From the NCBI GenBank assembly GCA_964475205.1, contig CAYYVQ010000001.1, forward strand, positions 1 through 64,000: 64,000 nucleotides of DNA. Direction: 5' to 3'. Below are positions 1 through 7,884 of the stretch, one piece after another. How positions within the stretch are numbered: position 1 is the first letter of the stretch; every line of letters begins with the position of its first letter. The notes beneath the pieces were generated by a model that saw only the letters and a list, made by a program, of their open reading frames with translations, did no database searches and had not been told where the DNA came from. The DNA comes from CAYSRM01 sp964475205 (GTDB lineage Bacteria; Verrucomicrobiota; Kiritimatiellia; UBA8416; CAYSRM01). Both the position numbers and the translations under genes were made by a program.

Positions 1-1
1 T

Positions 2-47
2 AGTGGGGAAGTCTAATTGTCGTCAGTGGGGAAGTGTAATTGTCGTC
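2..47. repeat. Tandem 23-bp repeat, two copies, possible transposon end
   Basis: Positions 2-24 and 25-47 are the same 23-base word, differing only at one base (C at 13, G at 36). Closely spaced repeats of about this length are found at the ends of IS21- and IS481-type elements, where the transposase binds. No transposase gene is visible inside the window, so the element, if real, lies to the left of position 1. The transposon reading is an inference; the repeat itself is plain. Confidence 0.6.
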
Positions 48-239
48 GTACAGGTCAAGGCGCGAATCGAGTATTACCAGGTCTTCTGGCCATACCTGAT
101 AGATAAGTGGAAAAAATATGGCGCACACAAAGTTGCTTTCGCTCCGGAAAATCCACTGGGGCAGTGGCGCAACATGATACAGGATCTCTATGACATCAAA
201 CTGAAAATACCCGGCGATAATACGCCTAAAAAGAGGTGA
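3..239 (+). CDS. Partial open frame, unrecognised, probably a gene remnant
   Basis: This frame is open from the window edge to a TGA at 237-239. The first 15 codons run through the tandem repeat, so the natural protein probably starts elsewhere or was cut by an insertion. The remaining 60 or so residues are basic and aromatic (motifs YYQVFWPYLIDKW and NPLGQWRNMIQDLYDI) and look like a real soluble C-terminus rather than a shadow frame. I do not recognise the family. It may be the 3' end of a gene interrupted by a mobile element. Confidence 0.25.
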   Translation: MGKSNCRQWGSVIVVVQVKARIEYYQVFWPYLIDKWKKYGAHKVAFAPENPLGQWRNMIQDLYDIKLKIPGDNTPKKR

Positions 240-717
240 GTGTTCAACGCGGATTTATCGGCAAATGAGGACGCGGCGGACAGGATGGCTGTTTTGAGGT
301 TGCACGCACGGCTCTCCGCTCGAAGAAGAGATGTCCGCGACGGCTAGGGTCAGAATGCCTTAACCTGTCCGCCCGACCTTTTATGATGGCTCAAAGGTAC
401 TTTGATCTTCGAGATCCCGTAAACCAGACTGCCACTGTCGGGCATCACGGACAGCTTTCCGCCACCAGCTACGCCGCACCTCCGCTGCCTTTCATTCGCA
501 CGACTCTTGCCTTTCCATAGAAACAGCAAACCCTCTCAATGCAGCGTCTCGAAAAAAAGAGCCTCAGGAGGGACAGGGATTTCTTTGTCTCAAAATTAAT
601 CAAAATTTATCGTTGACCTTTTCCTGGTACTCTGACCCCGTGGATTTCCTGTCCAATTTGGCGATTATTTTGGACAGCAGCGCCCGCAGTCTGACCCCGA
701 TACCTAGCAAATTCTTC
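240..717. other. Gene-free stretch with two TCTGACCCCG words
   Basis: No convincing gene is seen here. The word TCTGACCCCG occurs twice near 635 and 690, flanking a short hairpin with arms GTCCAA and TTGGAC at about 651-675. GGGTCAGA-type words often flank REP-associated or IS200-like elements, but no such gene is present, so this is only a hint that the segment is mobile-element debris. Confidence 0.3.
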
Positions 718-1599
718 CTATGACTCGCTCCAAGTCTTGGTCCATCGATGGCCTTCCCACGCCTTTAGCCGCGGCGGTGGAGATAACAGATGTATTTCAA
801 GTTTCGTGGCTTTTTCCGTTCCTGATCTAGCTGTCGTCAAAATGCATTGCTCAGTATTCTGCACAAGGTCAACGAGCCGTGCAAAGGAAGTAGGAGAGTT
901 TGTAGGAAATCTGAACTCGGACATATCAATACCGACAACTGTTTCTGTTACTGAATACCTCAGGACCTTTACTTTAATGTTATGAATGGAAATCAGATTA
1001 ATGTCTTGTTGCGTATCAGAATCATCCGGCATATAGAGATTAGGCGCACTTATGGCATTAATTCTTGTAACCAAATCTGCATCGGGAGATGCGACTTTCG
1101 CGGGCATGATCCACATTTTATGCCATTTCGCATTCCAAACAAGTTGGAACACTGTGGAACCCGGAGACGGTTTTGGAACTAAAGTATAATAGCCCTTTCT
1201 GGCTTCATTATTCAGTAACTCCTTGGACCTGGTCCCTATGTCACCTTGAGGAAATGCGCGTTCTGCAATACACTTATAAGCCCCATCATTCTCTACTAGA
1301 TAAAGCTCTTCACGTACTCCTTCTGGTTCTAGTGCTACAATCTTGAATCCTATGCTTTCAGCGGATGATTCAGCCTCAAGCGTCTGCCTAACCCAGTGGT
1401 TTGTTTGGATGCGCTGAATTTCGATGGTGTCTTTCCACACTTTCTTGCTTGACGTGTTGATAGATTCCCATGCATTTGATGAACTCATCGTCGGAAATTC
1501 GGCACGAACGCTGCCAATAAACACAAAAGAAAAAAATGCTCCGAGAAAGAACTGCTCCGTTATTCTGCTCATATTATACGTTCTGAATTTCACGTGCAT
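718..1599 (-). CDS. Hypothetical secreted protein
   Basis: A 293-residue protein of unknown function. The N-terminus has a few basic residues, then a hydrophobic stretch (FFLGAFFSFVFIGSVRA) that looks like a Sec signal peptide cleaved after SVRA, so export to the periplasm or beyond is likely. ATG codons at 1599 and 1572 both precede the signal peptide. The first has AGGAAAAA about ten bases upstream and is used here. The mature part is soluble, mixed alpha/beta in composition, with no motif I recognise. It lies 68 bases downstream of the RHS fragment on the same strand, so it may be its partner or an unrelated accessory gene. Confidence 0.55.
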   Translation of the reverse strand: MHVKFRTYNMSRITEQFFLGAFFSFVFIGSVRAEFPTMSSSNAWESINTSSKKVWKDTIEIQRIQTNHWVRQTLEAESSAESIGFKIVALEPEGVREELYLVENDGAYKCIAERAFPQGDIGTRSKELLNNEARKGYYTLVPKPSPGSTVFQLVWNAKWHKMWIMPAKVASPDADLVTRINAISAPNLYMPDDSDTQQDINLISIHNIKVKVLRYSVTETVVGIDMSEFRFPTNSPTSFARLVDLVQNTEQCILTTARSGTEKATKLEIHLLSPPPRLKAWEGHRWTKTWSES

Positions 1600-1667
1600 A
1601 ACTCATTACTTTTTCCTGATTCATCCAGATCGTATATTCTTTTATCCACTGGCAGTACAACAGGTTG

Positions 1668-2642
1668 TCAGTAGTGGAGTATGGGATCAATTGGGGTCAA
1701 CTCCTCAGGACCCTCACAACAGTAACATTTTTCATTTATAGGATTGCGAAGGTGGATTTCCTCAGTGCCATTGACTGTCGTACGACTTTGTTCATCTGGC
1801 CTTTCTGACTCTGGATCTATCGGACCGCGGATGGGACCTTCTCCGGTTTTTGCATAGCAATAGCTACAGAATCCTGGGTGCGACACCACATGAAAATCAC
1901 TAGATTTTGTATATAATTCCCATTGCTCTGCCGCATTTCGCCTGTATCTCCAAAGAGTCCATGTCCAAAGCCATACTTTTGTTTCATCAGCCTGACAATC
2001 GGTATCACAATTCACTTCTATGCAGTTCCACTCTTCCAGTTTCTCTGCCACTTCCTCAGCATCTTCTATCCAAGTATACGTCTCAAAAGCCAAGCCGCCA
2101 CAGTTGTAAGTCTCGATCTCTTTGTTTTCCGGAATTTCCGGGGTGGGAGGAATTACTCCTTCATCGTCTTCTTCTGTCGGTTGAACAGGGTCGGCTTCCT
2201 GCCCATCAGAATCCAACCAAAAGAAGGCGTTGTTACGACAGAACAGATACAAGTGCAGTCTCCCTCTTTCCCCAATCGGATCCCGGTTCACCCACCGCCC
2301 CAACTCGGGTGAGTAATATCTGTAGCCGTAGTAATACACCTGCATTTCTGCGCAGGTGGAGGTGTGCGCAGTGCGGCCGTAGTTGTGAATTCCGTCGGTT
2401 TTGCCTGTAATCATTGAGGAATTTCCGGGGTCGTAGATGTAGTTTGTTGTGGTGCCGGTTGTGTTGGAGAAGGTGCAGCATGTTGAGTCGTGCTCGCAGG
2501 TGAACGTAGTAGTAAGTGTACTAAAGTCCCAGGGCAGGGCTTCGTTTTGCCCGCAAACGTAAATAAGTATATTGGTTGTAGGGAAGGGGATGGTCATGGC
2601 CGTGTCAGGCAGTAGCCAGGTCTTTTCGCTGAAATGAATCAT
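1668..2642 (-). CDS. RHS core fragment with Cys/His C-terminal domain
   Basis: A 324-residue protein. Residues of about 100-150 carry the RHS-associated core signature (YYYGYRYYSPELGRWVNRDP, then NNAFFWLDSDG), which marks the end of the barrel-forming RHS shell in wall-associated and polymorphic-toxin proteins. Everything before it is only about 100 residues, so the usual YD-repeat array of hundreds of residues is missing. This is a truncated copy or a mobile C-terminal tip. After an acidic proline-rich linker there is a variable domain with YNCGGLAFETYTW, CDTDC, DFHVVSHPGFCSYC and CYCC. The Cys-then-His order (NCGGLA and DFHVV) resembles NlpC/P60 or papain-like folds, but I cannot assign the family. 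Upstream sequence shows no further RHS coding. Confidence 0.65.
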   Translation of the reverse strand: MIHFSEKTWLLPDTAMTIPFPTTNILIYVCGQNEALPWDFSTLTTTFTCEHDSTCCTFSNTTGTTTNYIYDPGNSSMITGKTDGIHNYGRTAHTSTCAEMQVYYYGYRYYSPELGRWVNRDPIGERGRLHLYLFCRNNAFFWLDSDGQEADPVQPTEEDDEGVIPPTPEIPENKEIETYNCGGLAFETYTWIEDAEEVAEKLEEWNCIEVNCDTDCQADETKVWLWTWTLWRYRRNAAEQWELYTKSSDFHVVSHPGFCSYCYAKTGEGPIRGPIDPESERPDEQSRTTVNGTEEIHLRNPINEKCYCCEGPEELTPIDPILHY

Positions 2643-3119
2643 TTGTCAGTATCCGGTTACAATGAATTATTCGTAAACTTTATACCGGATTTTGTGAAAC
2701 GTTGCCAGCTTCAATTTGGCATTTTCCCATATTGCCGGAATTGTTCAGGGCGCTTCTGAAATGTCGATTGTCGAGACGTGACCCCCGTTCTGCGTACGCT
2801 GGTCGCCGCCCAACAAAGCGAGCCTTGTTGATGTTCGGGGATCCTTCGTTCTGTTGCTGGGTGAAGTCCGTAGAAAAAAAATGACAAGAAATCGCTTTTC
2901 AGCCGGCACGGGCGCCTGCCCGCTGGAACCGATCTGAGGGACCTCACTTATGGGGGGAAAGCTAGCAAACCGAGCCGGAGGCGTCAAGTCCGAGATTTTG
3001 CGACGTCACATCTTGACATTTGACAATTCATCCAAAGCATTCCTTTGCCTTCAGGCTACCTACTGCATTCTACTCTTGGAAGGATGAGATTCAAGTAATC
3101 GTTGGCAAAACCGATGTTT
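2643..3119. other. Gene-free stretch between RHS fragment and RT operon
   Basis: No gene is supported in these 477 bases. Short hairpins occur, for example CAACAA with TTGTTG near 2810-2830 and GGGC with GCCC near 2910-2922. The stretch separates the RHS fragment from the reverse-transcriptase operon and may hold remnants of earlier insertions. Confidence 0.3.
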
Positions 3120-3758
3120 CTATTTTCGCGGTTTGCTCTCGGAATCCGTTAGTTTATGTCCTTGAATAAATTGGCTGTAAATACTGACGGACATGTGTCT
3201 ATAGAAAACGGAAGCTCTATTAGAGAATAAGATTGCCAGTAGTATATTCAAAACAAATCCGGCTGCTCCCCACCAAAACCAATAAATAAAAAGTGTGGCG
3301 ATTGCATTGAGCGTAAAAACAAATGCCGAACTCCTGTAAAATCCGTATTTCGAAAGAAAGGCAAAGAATTCTGTAGCGTTACCGTGATTAAGCGCCCAGT
3401 TCTTTGCAAATTGAAAAACTGTGTCATTATTCACTTCCGGGACGCATTTGCGGGTTTCCTTCTTTAAATCTTCTATTTGCTCGTCCCACTTTCTAAAACC
3501 CAGCTCATCCCGCCACTTTCCAGGCTTGTTCTTGATGAGTTTATAAGGCAGATTGGCCAGAGGTTCGATAAGCATCCCCGTAAGTAGAAGGGCCAAGAGA
3601 AGCAATGCTATCAGTGTTGCGGCCGGAACGTTTAGTGCTTGTTCGATACGCAACACACCTGTCAACAGGCAATGCATCGTGATGATCATCAACAATGTTG
3701 TTCCCGTCATCAGGTATACAAAATAGTCCCAGCCCCCCAGCCTAAACTTTTCGATCAT
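3120..3758 (-). CDS. Four-helix membrane protein of the RT operon, candidate effector
   Basis: A 212-residue protein with two hydrophobic helices near residues 12-35 and 44-66 (LIALLLLALLLTGMLIE), a soluble charged segment of about 75 residues, then two more helices near 145-185 (FVFTLNAIATLFIYWFWW and AGFVLNILLAILF). The segment FFAFLSKYGFYRSS precedes the third helix. The start at 3758 has a strong GGAGGAG ribosome site. It is the last gene of the reverse-transcriptase operon, 174 bases beyond the RT stop, with the structured element in between. It does not show the two-helix SLATT pattern known from some RT-linked genes. A pore-forming or membrane-damaging effector is the natural guess for a small polytopic protein in this position, but that is inference. 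Confidence 0.6.
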   Translation of the reverse strand: MIEKFRLGGWDYFVYLMTGTTLLMIITMHCLLTGVLRIEQALNVPAATLIALLLLALLLTGMLIEPLANLPYKLIKNKPGKWRDELGFRKWDEQIEDLKKETRKCVPEVNNDTVFQFAKNWALNHGNATEFFAFLSKYGFYRSSAFVFTLNAIATLFIYWFWWGAAGFVLNILLAILFSNRASVFYRHMSVSIYSQFIQGHKLTDSESKPRK

Positions 3759-3780
3759 ACTTTACTCCTCCCAAACAGAT

Positions 3781-3928
3781 CCAACGAACAGGCGACATTT
3801 CATAAGCCAAACACCCCGCTCTTCCCTTGAAGGGGGCTATATCGCTGCTAAACAGGTGCTTTACATTTGCTTCCGTTCTCCGATGCACGGAAACCTCCCC
3901 GCTAAAGACGGGTCTGCCTGTTCGTTGG
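3781..3928 (-). ncRNA. Candidate structured RNA between RT and membrane-protein genes
   Basis: The two ends are perfect inverted repeats of 13 bases (3781-3793 and 3916-3928, arm CCAACGAACAGGC on the minus strand), extended by three further pairs after a small bulge. Read on the minus strand, the interior forms several hairpins: CCCG/CGGG just inside the closing stem, TTCCG/CGGAA around 3870-3896, and CCCT/AGGG nested inside AGCC/GGCT around 3806-3838. It lies six bases after the RT stop and ends 22 bases before the next start codon. Several anti-phage reverse transcriptases use a structured RNA encoded next to the RT gene as template, which fits. A transposon remnant, a recombination site or a regulator of the downstream gene are the alternatives. 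Confidence 0.5.
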
Positions 3929-3932
3929 TAAA

Positions 3933-5345
3933 TTAATATAATGATTTCAGGTCAGCATCCAGTCGACTCATTCTTCTTTCAATAACTTTTTCAAACAATG
4001 ACCTAATCTCATCCTCGTTCAACCTTTTTTTGCCAGGCCACTCGCCATGCAGCTTTATAAACTTCCTCTTTCTTCTCAGATCCCATTCATCATAATTCAA
4101 GAGATACCCAGAATCTACTCCCTTTCGCGATTTATGAATTTCACGAAACGCCCGCACAAAAGACTTCAACTCAGATGACCGCCGCCTCAAAACAACAGAC
4201 CGTTCACAAAGCCGACTTAGTGTTTTATCCAGATGATGTAGTAATGAAATGTCATTCATTTGCGAAAAATAATAAAGCCAGCCGTACCGCTTCTTTTTGC
4301 TAATAGCACCAGTGATTTTTTCATTTAAATCTTCGATCAGCATCGAACGATATGCGTCCGCATCCAAATCATGCCTCTTCTTAAACTCATCTTTTCGATG
4401 GTCCGCACCCGTTATCATGTTAGCAAACGACTGCATGAGCCGCTCAACTGAAGACTGTCGAACACTAATAGAGCCGGAGGAAAACACCTTATAGCCAAGA
4501 ATATCAAATTCTGAATGCCCTAATCGTCCGCTTTCGGTTTTAGAATCATTTAGTGTCAAACCAAGTTTTGCAACGTCAAACCGCACTTTTTCCAGGAGGC
4601 TTTTATTTTCAGGGTAAGGAAAGATTAAAAGAATATCATCAACGTAACGCATATAAAGAGAAACCAGGCGATCAAATGTTTCATCAAAATCATGCATATA
4701 GATATTGGCGAGAATATTCGAAATAGCCAGCCCCTGCGGAATGCCTTGTGGCGAATAAAACTTATAACGCTGTGAAGATGCAGTTCCTCGCGGAACTGTT
4801 GGAGTCGTGATGGATCGATATAATAACTGAAGAGCGTACCGAGAGATCGTTGTTTTGCGTACCCGGTTCATTAATCGTTCTCGATCAATATTGTCGTAAA
4901 ACCCCGTTATGTCTGTTCGGATAAAACCTAGTTCTTCGGAACTGTGTTCCCGCATAAACCGCATCAGATGGAAGATGTATGAACTTGGCAAACGCCTAGC
5001 AACACAAGAGGGAAATTTTGCGTGCAAATGCTCTTTCAAGGCAGACAAAACAACCTGGTCACGAATGGTTGGTACGGATAAAATACGAGGAGCTTTGTTG
5101 CGCCCTTTTGAAACCTGTAATTCGACATACGGGGAAAACTTGTACCGTCCATTTGAGACCTTTCGGCTGGCTGTCTGTATATGAGGATCAAGGTTCTGCT
5201 TAAAGACCTCAACCGACATTCCATCAACTCCCCGAGTGACTTTGTTGATGATCTTGTCTGAAAAAACATCTTTTAAGGTTTCTTCCGAGAAGGAATGTTC
5301 AAACCTTCGATGCGTATGGATTCTTAAGGGTTCCTTAAAGTTCAC
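3933..5345 (-). CDS. Reverse transcriptase, UG/DRT-like defence type
   Basis: A 470-residue RNA-directed DNA polymerase. The palm is complete: GVDGMS near residue 39, TDITGFYDNI with the first catalytic Asp at 145, QGIPQGLAISNILAN at 200-214, and YVDD at 234-237 carrying the other two Asp residues, followed by LGLTLNDSKTE and FDILGYKVF. The thumb and an alpha-helical basic C-terminus follow (to 470). It lacks the retron features (YADD, NAxxH, VTG) and has no maturase X or HNH endonuclease domain, so it is neither a typical retron nor a group II intron enzyme. The size and tail fit the 'unknown group' RTs, many of which defend against phage. The gene starts 24 bases after the 407-residue membrane protein and is followed by a structured element and a four-helix membrane protein. 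The exact UG group cannot be named by eye. Confidence 0.85.
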   Translation of the reverse strand: MNFKEPLRIHTHRRFEHSFSEETLKDVFSDKIINKVTRGVDGMSVEVFKQNLDPHIQTASRKVSNGRYKFSPYVELQVSKGRNKAPRILSVPTIRDQVVLSALKEHLHAKFPSCVARRLPSSYIFHLMRFMREHSSEELGFIRTDITGFYDNIDRERLMNRVRKTTISRYALQLLYRSITTPTVPRGTASSQRYKFYSPQGIPQGLAISNILANIYMHDFDETFDRLVSLYMRYVDDILLIFPYPENKSLLEKVRFDVAKLGLTLNDSKTESGRLGHSEFDILGYKVFSSGSISVRQSSVERLMQSFANMITGADHRKDEFKKRHDLDADAYRSMLIEDLNEKITGAISKKKRYGWLYYFSQMNDISLLHHLDKTLSRLCERSVVLRRRSSELKSFVRAFREIHKSRKGVDSGYLLNYDEWDLRRKRKFIKLHGEWPGKKRLNEDEIRSLFEKVIERRMSRLDADLKSLY

Positions 5346-5369
5346 GCTGAAGCTCCCTGCGGTTGGATA

Positions 5370-6593
5370 TTATCTAATCCTGCTTTTGTTGGGTGTCCTT
5401 CTGTCTCTCTTTATTACCTTTTCATACATGGGCCAGTCCATGCGGCGTAGGACATGATTTCCTTTGCGTATCCATGTCTTGTCTGAAAACGTGGGATACT
5501 CTTTGGAAAGTTCTGCAAAAGCCTGTGTAGCTTGAGGCACTTCCCCGGTCGCCAGCAGCATCTTGCATTGTGCCCACATTTCCCATCTGCCACCTTCTTG
5601 TTCAAAGGCAACGTTTAGATTCGTCGCTGTTATCATGTCATCCAATTCCAAGGCACATGCAACAGAAAGAGCCCGGCTGCGGTCTGCAGCAGGATCCACT
5701 GACAGCACCTTTCGGAATTGCTCGAGTGCTCCTCTATATTGGCCAGCACTAAACTCTGCATTTGCAGCGTAGTAAGCCTCATACGGCCAGTTGGTGAATG
5801 TTGATTGATTTTCCTCCCACCAAGCCTCCAGTGGTCCTACGTCCCAGGGATCAAAACTGATATCGGCTATTTCCTGTAATGCTTTGGACACGCGGTTCGC
5901 AGTCCAGAGGTCTTTGGAATGTGCAAGTTTGATCAATTCCGGCACAAATACACGATATTTCTTCTTTCCTATTAGATTGATGGCAGCATCGGGAGGGCGT
6001 TGTCGTAATCTCACAGCCAGTTCATCAGTAGAGAATGGCCCGGTAAAGCGATCCTGGCCTCGTCGTTCTAGAGGAATGAGAGTGGTCAGGTTTGCGCGAT
6101 CCAGAATGAGAGTTCGCCGCACCTTGCTGAGTGTGGCTCGAGCCAAAGGAGCGAGTTGATTTGTCCCTCGTGCAAGTTTCTCCAGTTTGCGGTAAGCATC
6201 TCTGTTGAATGCTTCGGCATGTCCCACGGAAGCAATCTGTTCTTGCTCTTCTCGCAAGTAGTCAAGATTCTGCGAAGCTTGCTCAATGCCACGGTTCAAG
6301 GACTGGACATTGTCAGATAGGGGGTCCAGTTCTTTCCGAACAGCATTTGCATCTCGTACGATCATCTGAATGGTATCTCGATGATGTTGGACCTCTTTCC
6401 TTATCTTCTCAATCGCCGCTACATCAGCTGATGCTTTCTTCTTGAGGGCCATCAGATCCCAAAGCGAGATGATAGAGTCCTTGAATGTCGCAAGAGCGAT
6501 AGTCCCAGCTGCGAGCAGCGAGATGAGTGCAAAGTATTTGTTTTCACGGAAGAACCGCAAAACCTTGTCAGTGATCTGACTGAATTTTCTCAT
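5370..6593 (-). CDS. Membrane-anchored coiled-coil/TPR protein upstream of RT
   Basis: A 407-residue protein. A short basic N-terminus precedes one transmembrane helix (about residues 22-45, YFALISLLAAGTIALATF). Then comes a coiled coil from about 50 to 125 rich in Glu, Gln, Arg and Asn, a middle region with a HEAT-like look (160-260), and a TPR-like C-terminal half (YYAANAEFSAGQYRGALEQF, then two further helix pairs). The anchor plus repeat scaffold suggests a sensor or assembly factor at the membrane, though no catalytic motif is seen. The gene ends only 24 bases before the RT start on the same strand, so the two are almost certainly co-transcribed. Confidence 0.6.
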   Translation of the reverse strand: MRKFSQITDKVLRFFRENKYFALISLLAAGTIALATFKDSIISLWDLMALKKKASADVAAIEKIRKEVQHHRDTIQMIVRDANAVRKELDPLSDNVQSLNRGIEQASQNLDYLREEQEQIASVGHAEAFNRDAYRKLEKLARGTNQLAPLARATLSKVRRTLILDRANLTTLIPLERRGQDRFTGPFSTDELAVRLRQRPPDAAINLIGKKKYRVFVPELIKLAHSKDLWTANRVSKALQEIADISFDPWDVGPLEAWWEENQSTFTNWPYEAYYAANAEFSAGQYRGALEQFRKVLSVDPAADRSRALSVACALELDDMITATNLNVAFEQEGGRWEMWAQCKMLLATGEVPQATQAFAELSKEYPTFSDKTWIRKGNHVLRRMDWPMYEKVIKRDRRTPNKSRIR

Positions 6594-6898
6594 CTTTCTC
6601 TCGTTTCGAACGTTTGTCCTGAGGTTCGGCGCGTTAGCGACGTGACCTCAAGGTTTTTTGTTGTGTCCCGGGTATGCCCAGCCGTTTGCTGGTGAGCTCC
6701 GCGAGCGTACCAAATCAGAGTTATGCGTTGAGCATGACATATGGATTTGGGGAATTCAAGGTGTATCCTGTCAACCGACAACAGCGATTCCACTGCGTCA
6801 TTCAACGAGGCTGGCGTGGCTGACGGGGCATGGTGCTAATTAGGCGCATTTGATGGAAGTGCTGGCCTTCAGTCACGCGGTTTCGCGTACCAATAGAA
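6594..6898. other. Gene-free stretch with hairpins
   Basis: This separates the RT operon from the AbiU2-like gene and should hold the operon promoter on the minus strand. One hairpin has arms TGAGGT and ACCTCA at about 6620-6650. Another has arms TGGT and ACCA around GCTC and GAGC near 6685-6710. No gene or known RNA family is recognised. Confidence 0.3.
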
Positions 6899-7588
6899 TC
6901 AGATGCGGGGCTTTGGGATGTCGTCTTCTGGAAAGAACTTTCCTTCCTCTAGCCGCTTTTGTTGCTGCTCCATGGCTGCAAGACCTTCTCTGAGCACATA
7001 AAGAAGGTCCTTTGCATTGCCATTAATGAACCCTCCGTCGAACAGTGTCGTGGTTTTGCAATAGCCAAAATTGATAAAATTGAGCAAGTCGTTTATTGCC
7101 TTTATGACTTGATCCACCTGAAGGCGGGTCGCACTCTTAAGATGTTTTGCCGTCTTTGTTACATTTAGATGAAAATCGCTATGTGCAAGCCGACGATTTC
7201 GCCAATCTCGCACAAACTTTGCCTTACTGAGTACGGCGTCCAAATGTTCTATCAAGTATGGTTGCATTTCGATCTCAACAACTTCCGGTAATTTCCTCAG
7301 TGTTAAGGTATTCTTCCCCTTTATCTCGGGCTCATCCGTCATGCGTGCAATATGAAGGACAGTGTCATTCCATAGAATTTTCTGGACGATTCCAAAGAAA
7401 GAGGGAGCAGCATCATTCAACAATCCAATCCTGGTTTCATTTGTACCAAATAGCGTCTTGTATTCAATCCATTTACAGTTGAGCGATATTGTCTCATTCC
7501 GCAAATGATAGAAAAGGGCTCCCAGCTCTGGGCCCATTACATGCATGTATTTCTGCTCCACTTGTTTTGCAGTTTGATGTTCAGACAT
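6899..7588 (-). CDS. AbiU2-like HEPN-domain protein
   Basis: A 229-residue all-alpha protein. The middle shows the pattern of the AbiU2 HEPN family: an IARMTDEP turn around residue 80-87 and an R-x5-H motif in WRNRRLAHSDFH (Arg130, His136). In HEPN proteins this Arg and His form the ribonuclease site. The N-terminal half is helical (VMGPELGALFYHLRNE), and the C-terminus after residue 190 is charged and probably disordered. HEPN proteins usually cut RNA in abortive infection or toxin-antitoxin systems, sometimes with a nucleotidyltransferase partner, but none is adjacent here. It starts three bases before the end of the methylase fragment's stop region, so it may be read as the last gene of the methylase operon. 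Confidence 0.6.
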   Translation of the reverse strand: MSEHQTAKQVEQKYMHVMGPELGALFYHLRNETISLNCKWIEYKTLFGTNETRIGLLNDAAPSFFGIVQKILWNDTVLHIARMTDEPEIKGKNTLTLRKLPEVVEIEMQPYLIEHLDAVLSKAKFVRDWRNRRLAHSDFHLNVTKTAKHLKSATRLQVDQVIKAINDLLNFINFGYCKTTTLFDGGFINGNAKDLLYVLREGLAAMEQQQKRLEEGKFFPEDDIPKPRI

Positions 7589-7590
7589 AA

Positions 7591-7884
7591 CTAGTTCGTC
7601 CGTTTAATAGTTTGATCAGTTTTTCCCTCTCCCTCCAAGATCTCGATTTCTTTGTCAGTGAGATTAAATAATCGGGCGACGAGGTGGTTGATTTTGGATT
7701 CCTGGTCTGAGACGTTGGCTTTTGGGTTTTCGGCTTTTGCGGCGAGGATTTGGTCTACGATGGATTCCATTTCTGCTTTCTGTGCTTTTGGGGCTGGGGG
7801 GATCGGTAGTTGAGTTACATACATGGGTTTAACTCGTAGAATCCGCCTTGCCGTGACGCTGCAATTTGACGCAGATACCACCAT
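7591..7884 (-). pseudogene. C-terminal tail of the Eco57I-like methylase, out of frame
   Basis: This 97-codon frame encodes the expected end of the adjoining methylase: KPMYVTQLPIPPA, then VDQILAAKAENP and LVARLFNLTDKEIEILEGE, the usual last 80 residues of this family, which contact the specificity domain. It is offset by one base from the main frame. The first 17 or so codons overlap the main gene and are not homologous, so the useful part runs from about 7830 down to 7591. See the main methylase entry for the shift site. Confidence 0.75.

Noticed and set aside
3120..3758. SLATT-domain effector, known to pair with some RTs
   Set aside because: SLATT proteins have two helices and a C-terminal helix; this protein has two pairs of helices with a central soluble section.
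3781..3928. Integron attC site
   Set aside because: The terminal stem is attC-like in size, but the interior forms several separate hairpins rather than one hairpin, and I see no GTTRRRY core or array of similar sites.
3933..5345. Retron reverse transcriptase
   Set aside because: The catalytic motif is YVDD, the NAxxH and VTG retron signatures are missing, and the RNA-like element is downstream instead of upstream.
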